Shown: one piece after another, positions 58,303 to 64,000 of the stretch
Numbering within the stretch: position 1 is the stretch's first letter
Layout of the letters: each line of letters starts with the position of its first letter
Origin: DAIPXZ01 sp036782995
Lineage (GTDB): Bacteria; Bacillota; Clostridia; Saccharofermentanales; Saccharofermentanaceae
Length of the DNA: 64,000 nt
NCBI GenBank assembly: GCA_036782995.1
Contig: DAIPXZ010000006.1
Span: forward strand, 1 to 64,000
Reading direction: 5' to 3'
The notes under the pieces: generated by a model
Told to the model about the DNA's origin: nothing
The model's database searches: none
Seen by the model: the letters and a program-made list of their open reading frames with translations, nothing else
Translations under genes and position numbers: made by a program

Positions 58303-60909
58303 TTGATTAGATTTAGTAAAAAACCAATCACATTTACGAGAAACAAGATACGCATTGGCATAGTGGCACTTTTAACGCTAGCTGCTATGGCAGTCATCAT
58401 TTTTGACTCCTCGATTTTCACTTCGGAAACGACTGCGTCATATCTTGGACGTCGTTCGCAGACGCTCGGCGTATTGGACGGCGATGAGCCGTTTGTCCAA
58501 CCATTTGTTCCAGAGAAGGAAGATATTGCTTTTATTGAAGCTCGTCTGGCCACATATACGGATGAAACTGCGAAAGGATATATCACCTTTCAAGTACTAA
58601 ATCCATCTGGCAAGGTGCTTTATAGCGAGAACGTCGACATAAAAGATCTCGTTAACGGTGAATATCATCGCTTTAACGTGAATTTGGAATTAGATACAAC
58701 ACAAAAATACAGATACACGCTTCAGGCTTTTGAATATGGTTTTGAGAAGGCCCCGATGGTATGGGTTTCCTCCAATGTTCAAGATGCACTTCGTAACGTC
58801 TCTTATCCGGGATTAGAAGAGGGTGTACGTTATCAATCGAACGCACAATTTGGGTATGTGGAAACAAATACATTCTGCATGTATGTCAGTGTTATCCTCG
58901 TGGCTCTTTCTGCTTTTGTTGCTATAATTGATGTCAATGTTAGAGAAAAGACACGTGAAAAACTCTGCTTTGGAGTTCTTTTTACCATGCCGATTGCCAT
59001 GTACTTCATGGTTGAAATCTTAAATGGTAACTCTGCTTTGCTTAAGACGTTACCAATCTATTTCATCAGCTACATATTCTACTTGCTGGTGTATCTGATT
59101 TCGTTTGCAGTATTTAATCGTTTCCGCCTTTCGATGATTTTGGCAAATACGGTTTTCTTCGCTGTGGCCGTTTTCAATCACTTCAAATTGCTTTGGAGAG
59201 GGGAGCCAATACAGCTTCTCGATATTGTTACATTGAAGACTGCCGTCAATGTTTCAGGTAGCTACCATCCGGAGCTTTCGCCGATTCTTGCCATCGCGGC
59301 ACTCGGTTTTATTCTTGCGACCTTAACTATCTGGAAATGCAACTATAGAATCCCGCGTATTCGTACTCGTATCATTGTTGGTGCTCTTTCCGTATCACTC
59401 AGTGCTTTCCTTGTTATGGCTCTTTTTGATACCGATCGTTATCAGGTAACTGCCTTCAGCGTGATGCAAAAGCTCGGTATCGTAAACAACGTCTGGAACC
59501 CGCCTTCAAACTTCACCAATAACGGAATGCTGATTGCGCTTACCATGAATGCGCAATACTTGAATGTCGAAAAACCAGAGAACTATGGTGAGGGCTCACT
59601 TCGAGATATTCAAGCGCATGTCGAATCTGGCACGGGTTATGAAATGCTCGATGAAGAAGTAATGAACGCATATGAGGAAGAAAAAGCAAATCGCACAACG
59701 CCGCTTTCTACCAGCGAAGAAGCTTTAGCGGCGGGGCAAAAACCAAACATTATTTGCATAATGAACGAATCGTACACCGATTTGTCCTCAATCGGTGATT
59801 TCGAAACCAACTTGCCCCTTTCTCCTTTTATGGATTCCATGGAAGAAAATACATTACGTGGTGACGTACATGTGTCGACATATGGCGGCGGTACAGCGAA
59901 CTCGGAATTTGAGTTTTTGACAGGAAACTCGATGACCTTTTTCCCGAACGGAAGTATCCCTTACCAGCAGTATATTGATTCGACTTCCGGTTCTCTTGCA
60001 CGCATCCTGAAAGCAGAAGGCTATAGCGCAATCGCAGTTCACCCATATCTGGCAAGTGGATGGAATCGACCAGATGTGTACGAGCATCTCGGATTTGACC
60101 AGTTCCTTTCTATTGACGATTTTGGTGACAACGCAGAGTTTATTCGTTCTTATATAAGTGATCGTTGCTCGTATCAAAAGCTCATCGAGCTCTATGAGAA
60201 CAAGCAGGAAGGACAGCCGTTGTTCCTCTTCAATGTCACGATGCAAAACCACGGCTCGTACACCAGTACGAACCCGAACTTCAACCAAGACGTTGAACTT
60301 ACCGAGTATCCGGGTCGTTTTCTGGAGACTGAACAATACCTGTCCTTGGCACGCCAATCGGACATCGCGGTTGAAGAGCTTATCAACTATTTTGAGAACG
60401 CTGACGAGCCGACTATCATTTGTTTCTTCGGAGATCACCTCCCAAGCATGAAGAACGGATTTTACGAGACCGTCATGGGCAAAGAGCTTGTTGAATTATC
60501 CGCCGAAGAGATGGAAAACCTCTACATGACAGACTTTTTCATCTGGGCAAACTATGATATTCCAGAAGCAGAGATTGAGGACATTAGCCTTAACTATTTG
60601 TCGACATTGCTTCTTCAGACAGCGGGTATTGATCTTCCGGACTACAATATTTTGATTTCGGAATGCTATCAACAATATCCGATTCTGAGTACGATGGCCA
60701 TTTACGATGCTGAGGGTAACCGCTACTCTTCCGTTTTACAAACGGGTGACCCGACAGGCATCCTCGAGTATTACAACATGCTGACTTACAACAACGTCTT
60801 CGAAACAACGGGACGTGTAAGTGGCTTCTTTGACAAGGTGAACTTTACTCCGACACAGTATGTATACGGAGTAAAGCGAGAAGAAGAAGGAGAACCTATT
60901 GGAACCTGA
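58303..60909 (+). CDS. LTA synthase family (sulfatase-fold) membrane enzyme
   Basis: An 868-residue protein, longer than typical LtaS (about 640). It has an N-terminal helix (18-36), then an extracellular beta-rich insertion (about 45-175), a block of four to six helices (185-385) and a sulfatase-like domain (about 480-780). The domain shows ICIMNESYTDLS (metal ligand) near 484, the nucleophile Thr531 in GGGTANSEFEF, TMQNHGSY near 645 and ICFFGDHLPS near 706. It is expected to transfer glycerol-phosphate onto an extracellular glycan or lipid; the extra domain suggests a different acceptor from the 18664 protein. The start is TTG 58303, nested behind a two-codon ATG-ATT-TGA at 58299. Its stop overlaps the helicase start. 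Confidence 0.86.
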   Translation: MIRFSKKPITFTRNKIRIGIVALLTLAAMAVIIFDSSIFTSETTASYLGRRSQTLGVLDGDEPFVQPFVPEKEDIAFIEARLATYTDETAKGYITFQVLNPSGKVLYSENVDIKDLVNGEYHRFNVNLELDTTQKYRYTLQAFEYGFEKAPMVWVSSNVQDALRNVSYPGLEEGVRYQSNAQFGYVETNTFCMYVSVILVALSAFVAIIDVNVREKTREKLCFGVLFTMPIAMYFMVEILNGNSALLKTLPIYFISYIFYLLVYLISFAVFNRFRLSMILANTVFFAVAVFNHFKLLWRGEPIQLLDIVTLKTAVNVSGSYHPELSPILAIAALGFILATLTIWKCNYRIPRIRTRIIVGALSVSLSAFLVMALFDTDRYQVTAFSVMQKLGIVNNVWNPPSNFTNNGMLIALTMNAQYLNVEKPENYGEGSLRDIQAHVESGTGYEMLDEEVMNAYEEEKANRTTPLSTSEEALAAGQKPNIICIMNESYTDLSSIGDFETNLPLSPFMDSMEENTLRGDVHVSTYGGGTANSEFEFLTGNSMTFFPNGSIPYQQYIDSTSGSLARILKAEGYSAIAVHPYLASGWNRPDVYEHLGFDQFLSIDDFGDNAEFIRSYISDRCSYQKLIELYENKQEGQPLFLFNVTMQNHGSYTSTNPNFNQDVELTEYPGRFLETEQYLSLARQSDIAVEELINYFENADEPTIICFFGDHLPSMKNGFYETVMGKELVELSAEEMENLYMTDFFIWANYDIPEAEIEDISLNYLSTLLLQTAGIDLPDYNILISECYQQYPILSTMAIYDAEGNRYSSVLQTGDPTGILEYYNMLTYNNVFETTGRVSGFFDKVNFTPTQYVYGVKREEEGEPIGT

Positions 60910-62029
60910 GACATTTAAAGATATGAATCTTTCTGAGGAGATGTTACGCTCATTAACGAAAATGGGCATGACATCTCCGACGTCTGTTCAGAAACAAACA
61001 ATTCCATTATTGATGGATAACCAATGCGTCATCGCAAAAGCTCCTACAGGTACAGGAAAAACATTTGCTTTTGGTATTCCGATTCTGGAATATCTCAATA
61101 TGGAAGCTCCCTTCGTGCAAGATTTGATTCTTTGCCCGACACGAGAGCTTGCTTTGCAAATATGTACCGAGCTTCGTATGCTCGCGTCAACTATAAAGGG
61201 CGTTAAAATCTGTCCGATTATCGGCGGCCAGCGCATGGACACACAGATTGAAGCTTTGCGTAAAAGACCGCAAATTGTCGTTGCTACACCGGGCCGCTTA
61301 CTTGATCACATCACTCGTCATTCGATCGACGTTTCGATGATTTACACACTCATTCTCGATGAAGCCGACAAGATGCTCGACATGGGATTTATTCGCGATA
61401 TTCGCAAAATCATGAAGCTGACGCCGCAAGACAAGCAAATTGCCATGTTCTCCGCCACCATGTCCCGAGAAGTCATGGACATCTCTTGGGAATACATGCA
61501 AGGCGCTGTCGAAATCGATGTTGCCCCAAAAGCTGAAGACATGCCGAAAATCAAGCAATACATGATGACTGTCGCCGAAAAAGACAAGGTTACGACATTC
61601 GATAAAGTGATGAAAGGCCACACACTTACGCGTGTCATGGTTTTCTGTAATACAAAATCCCGTGTCCGCTTCGTCACGGAAGGTATCCGCAAGCTTGGCT
61701 ATTCTGTCGAATGTTTGCATGGTGACATTGGCCAAGGGGCTCGCAACCGAATTATGGACGGCTTTCGTGCCGGCAAATACAAAATTCTCGTTGCAACAGA
61801 CGTCGCCGCCCGCGGTATTGATGTCTCTGACATCGACGGTGTTTTCAACTTCGATGTCCCGAATGAAAATGAATACTATCTCCACCGTATCGGTCGTACT
61901 GGCAGAGCAAAACGGGAAGGGGAAGCGTTTACCTTTGTGTCATACGCGGATACCCCACGCATGGGAGATATCATTAAGTATACGAAGGTCTCTGTGGAAG
62001 AGCTACAACTCGAAGAAACGATGAGCTAA
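60899..62029 (+). CDS. DEAD-box RNA helicase
   Basis: A 376-residue ATP-dependent RNA helicase consisting only of the two RecA-like cores. Q-motif TSPTSVQKQTIP lies near residues 25-36, Walker A APTGTGKT at 48-55, PTRELALQ near 79, TPGRLLDH near 127, DEAD near 152, SAT near 184, and motif VI HRIGRTGRAKREG near 333-345. The C-terminal RNA-binding extensions of CshA, DeaD or DbpA are missing, so the exact RNA target is unclear. TTG 60899 follows GGAGAACC and overlaps the end of the LTA-synthase-like gene by 11 bases. Confidence 0.93.
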   Translation: MEPETFKDMNLSEEMLRSLTKMGMTSPTSVQKQTIPLLMDNQCVIAKAPTGTGKTFAFGIPILEYLNMEAPFVQDLILCPTRELALQICTELRMLASTIKGVKICPIIGGQRMDTQIEALRKRPQIVVATPGRLLDHITRHSIDVSMIYTLILDEADKMLDMGFIRDIRKIMKLTPQDKQIAMFSATMSREVMDISWEYMQGAVEIDVAPKAEDMPKIKQYMMTVAEKDKVTTFDKVMKGHTLTRVMVFCNTKSRVRFVTEGIRKLGYSVECLHGDIGQGARNRIMDGFRAGKYKILVATDVAARGIDVSDIDGVFNFDVPNENEYYLHRIGRTGRAKREGEAFTFVSYADTPRMGDIIKYTKVSVEELQLEETMS

Positions 62030-62131
62030 TATCACAGACAATATCCCTTTTTGAAACAGAAATACTCATCTCCGCTACGAGGAGATTTTTCTTTGCGTTC
62101 TGCGTAAAGAAAACACTATGCTCGTCGCATA

Positions 62132-62173
62132 AAAAAGCCTAATGCACACAGATGTGTAGCATTAGGCTTTTTA
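62132..62173. terminator. Bidirectional terminator between helicase and gdhA
   Basis: AAAAAGCCTAATGC and GCATTAGGCTTTTT form a perfect 14-bp stem, with T-runs on both strands. Confidence 0.93.
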
Positions 62174-62198
62174 TTAAGCGATATTCAGGGGGCAGCGA

Positions 62199-63545
62199 TT
62201 AGTATGCGATGCCCTGAGACATCATAGCGTCTGCAATCTTCAGGAAGCCTGCGATGTTTGCGCCCATGACGAGGTTATCAGCGTCGCCGTATTCTTTTGC
62301 TGCAGCGGAAGCATTCTTGTAAATGTTAACCATGATATCGTGAAGCTTTGAATCAACTTCTTCGAACGTCCAAGAAAGACGAGCAGAGTTCTGGCACATT
62401 TCAAGAGCGGATGTTGCAACACCGCCGGCATTTGCAGCCTTGCCAGGTGCGAAGTATACGCCATTTGATTGGAGATAAACTGTTGCGTCTGGTGTTGTCG
62501 GCATGTTAGCGCCTTCAGCAACATACTTGCAGCCGTTTGCAACCAATGCTTTTGCATCGTCGATATTCAATTCGTTTTGTGTTGCGCAAGGAAGTGCAAC
62601 GTCGCATTTTACTGTCCAAACGCCCGTACCCTCTGTGTATTTTGCTGTAGGTACAGCAGCGACATAATCCTTAATTCTGCCACGCTTTACGAGCTTGATG
62701 TCCTTTACAACGTCGAGGTTGATGCCGTTTGCATCATAGATGTAACCGTTGGAGTCAGAAAGTGTTACTACTTTGCCGCCGAGTTGCGTTGCTTTTTCTG
62801 TGGCGAAGATAGCTACATTTCCGGAACCGGAGATGGCTACTGTTTTACCTTGGAAGGATTCACCCTTGGCTGCGAGCATTTCAGCTGTGAAGTAGCAGAG
62901 GCCGTAACCTGTTGCTTCTGTACGAGCCAAAGAACCGCCGAAGGAGAGGCCCTTACCTGTTAATACACCAACATAGTCGTTATTCAAACGCTTGTATTGG
63001 CCGTAGAGGAAACCGATTTCACGAGCGCCTGTTCCGATATCACCGGCAGGTACGTCTGTGAATTGGCCGATGTGCTTGGAAAGCTCTGTCATGAAGCTCT
63101 GGCAGAAACGCATTACTTCACGATCACTTTTACCCTTAGGGTCAAAGTCGGAACCACCCTTACCACCGCCGATCGGAAGACCGGTTAATGAATTCTTGAA
63201 ACATTGTTCGAAGCCTAAGAACTTCAAGATGGAAAGGTTTACAGAAGGATGGAGGCGAAGACCGCCCTTATATGGTCCAATAGCGGAGTTGAATTGTACA
63301 CGGAAACCACGGTTTACCTGTACGTTTCCCTTATCGTCTAACCACGGTACACGGAATGTGATGATACGCTCAGGCTCAACCATTCTCTCCATTAAGGCTT
63401 GTTCTTCGTACTCAGGGTGACGGTCAATAACCGGCTCCAAGGACTCTAAAACCTCAAGGGCTGCCTGATGAAATTCTTTTTGGTCGGGATCTTTTTGTTG
63501 AATGGTGTTATAAACACGCTTCAAATACTCGTTTTTAATTGCCAT
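62199..63545 (-). CDS. gdhA: NADP-type glutamate dehydrogenase
   Basis: A 448-residue hexameric-type enzyme that interconverts glutamate with 2-oxoglutarate and ammonia. The substrate site is seen at NSAIGPYKGGLRLHP (Lys103) and LPIGGGKGGSDFDPKGKSD (catalytic-region Lys129). The Rossmann motif GSGNVAIF lies near 240, and CATQNELN near 328. Length and the GGGKGG-SDFDPKGKSD pattern fit the small NADP-dependent GdhA group. The ATG at 63545 follows ACGGAGG. A TATAAT box on the minus strand is at 63633-63628. Five TTGCAA sites lie upstream (63674-63822). Confidence 0.95.
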   Translation of the reverse strand: MAIKNEYLKRVYNTIQQKDPDQKEFHQAALEVLESLEPVIDRHPEYEEQALMERMVEPERIITFRVPWLDDKGNVQVNRGFRVQFNSAIGPYKGGLRLHPSVNLSILKFLGFEQCFKNSLTGLPIGGGKGGSDFDPKGKSDREVMRFCQSFMTELSKHIGQFTDVPAGDIGTGAREIGFLYGQYKRLNNDYVGVLTGKGLSFGGSLARTEATGYGLCYFTAEMLAAKGESFQGKTVAISGSGNVAIFATEKATQLGGKVVTLSDSNGYIYDANGINLDVVKDIKLVKRGRIKDYVAAVPTAKYTEGTGVWTVKCDVALPCATQNELNIDDAKALVANGCKYVAEGANMPTTPDATVYLQSNGVYFAPGKAANAGGVATSALEMCQNSARLSWTFEEVDSKLHDIMVNIYKNASAAAKEYGDADNLVMGANIAGFLKIADAMMSQGIAY

Positions 63546-63930
63546 GGGTGAAACCTCCGTAAATAATATGAATCAGTAGATAATGTGGATGTCGAGAAGA
63601 TAAGCCTCTTCACGACCAAACAGAAACATTATACAACGCTTCCATTTAAAAGAAAATAGCCAACGAACAAAAATTGCAAGAAAATAATTATTTGTTGCAA
63701 AATATGAACGAAAAACGCATTGCAAGAAAATTGCAAAAATGGCGAAATATGCGATGAACAGGCAAGTTACAAGATGGCGGCAGTGTTTTCAAAAGTGAAA
63801 CAATGTCAAGAGAATATTGCAAAAACAGATGGCTTCTATACAAAAGATTCACTCGAGCTCGATGCGCATGTATGCGATAAATGTGATAGTATGTACGACG
63901 TATATATGTATTAATAGGAGGTTGCGAGAA
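63546..63930. other. Intergenic region between gdhA and the next gene, with TTGCAA cluster
   Basis: No gene is supported. The hexamer palindrome TTGCAA occurs at 63674-63679, 63695-63700, 63720-63725, 63731-63736 and 63817-63822. ATTGCAAGAAAAT is a 13-bp direct repeat (63673-63685 and 63719-63731). The gdhA -10 element (minus strand, 63633-63628) is in this region, with the TTGCAA sites upstream of it. Confidence 0.6.
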
Positions 63931-64000
63931 ATGGATCAAAAAGCAACAGAACTCTCTTTGCTCATTTCGAAATTCATTTGTTACGCGAGCAAGCATTTGC
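63931..64000 (+). CDS. Start of an unidentified gene, cut by the window end
   Basis: ATG after a strong AGGAGG site opens a frame of 23 codons to the end of the window, reading MDQKATELSLLISKFICYAS and onward. The beginning is helical and acidic/hydrophobic. It is too short to identify; a class II GalT-like start is conceivable but not supported. Confidence 0.6.
   Translation, partial: MDQKATELSLLISKFICYASKHL

Noticed and set aside
63720..63914. A 64-codon plus-strand frame between gdhA and the final gene
   Set aside because: It starts with TTG inside the TTGCAA cluster, has no Shine-Dalgarno and no recognisable features beyond two cysteine pairs. It is more likely a chance frame.

Overview
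The window looks like chromosomal DNA of a low-to-mid GC Gram-positive anaerobe of the Clostridia (Lachnospiraceae, Oscillospiraceae or Saccharofermentans-like; this is inference, no rRNA gene is present). Support comes from two LTA-synthase-like enzymes, strong Shine-Dalgarno sequences, frequent GTG and TTG starts, GatCAB in the order C-A-B, a T-box leader, a sodium-pumping decarboxylase operon, DUF4214 surface proteins and many short intrinsic terminators. No rRNA, tRNA, CRISPR array, insertion sequence, phage or complete defence system was recognised.

Layout. 1-512: non-coding, with a candidate structured RNA and a terminator. 513-2168: secreted LRR-DUF4214 protein. 2382-4330: PadR, DUF1700 and DUF4097 operon. 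4555-5451: DUF2975 membrane protein with an XRE regulator. 5646-6903: lipoprotein whose frame is broken at a run of eight A. 7091-8494: uronate isomerase. 8661-9454 (minus): DUF4234 and DUF2752 membrane proteins. 9705-14462: 1585-residue cell-surface protein. 14709-16942: Na/Pi cotransporter and TrmL. 17049-18443 (minus): uracil permease. 18664-20691: LTA-synthase-like enzyme. 20779-22427 (minus): PAS-GGDEF protein and a tail-anchored protein. 22596-29012: HAD-kinase fusion, carboxynorspermidine dehydrogenase-like protein, GH3 lipoprotein and GDPD. 29414-32590: AT-rich flippase, SDR and DHQ-synthase-like cassette. 32800-35709: a small membrane protein and a beta-helix surface protein that lacks its N-terminus. 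35823-37692 (minus): citramalate synthase behind a T-box. 37864-38811: second PAS-GGDEF protein. 38951-40117 (minus): CDF transporter. 40299-43443: gatCAB. 43630-46341: second DUF4214 surface protein. 46384-50860: Sel1-repeat proteins, CNNM/CorC protein and a KAAEK-repeat membrane protein. 51006-54348: oxaloacetate decarboxylase operon. 54521-55579: lipoprotein. 55792-58118: deoB, deoC and cdd. 58303-62029: second LTA-synthase-like enzyme and a DEAD-box helicase. 62199-63545 (minus): gdhA. 63931 to the end: start of a further gene.

How the genes work together. Metabolism centres on amino-acid and organic-acid fermentation (glutamate dehydrogenase, oxaloacetate decarboxylation coupled to Na+ export, citramalate-route isoleucine synthesis under T-box control), nucleoside and uracil salvage, and sugar or uronate use (GH3, UxaC). 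A second theme is the envelope: two polyglycerolphosphate-synthase-like enzymes, a GDPD, a flippase and four large exported proteins. Three of the four share a V/ILGxxR sequence after a Pro/Thr linker.

Points most worth a second look are the flippase-SDR-cyclase cassette, the headless beta-helix gene at 33235, the LGxxR junction motif, the A8 frameshift at 5724-5731, the terminator/antiterminator region at 230-389, and the TTGCAA cluster upstream of gdhA. None is proven to be a new system from sequence alone.
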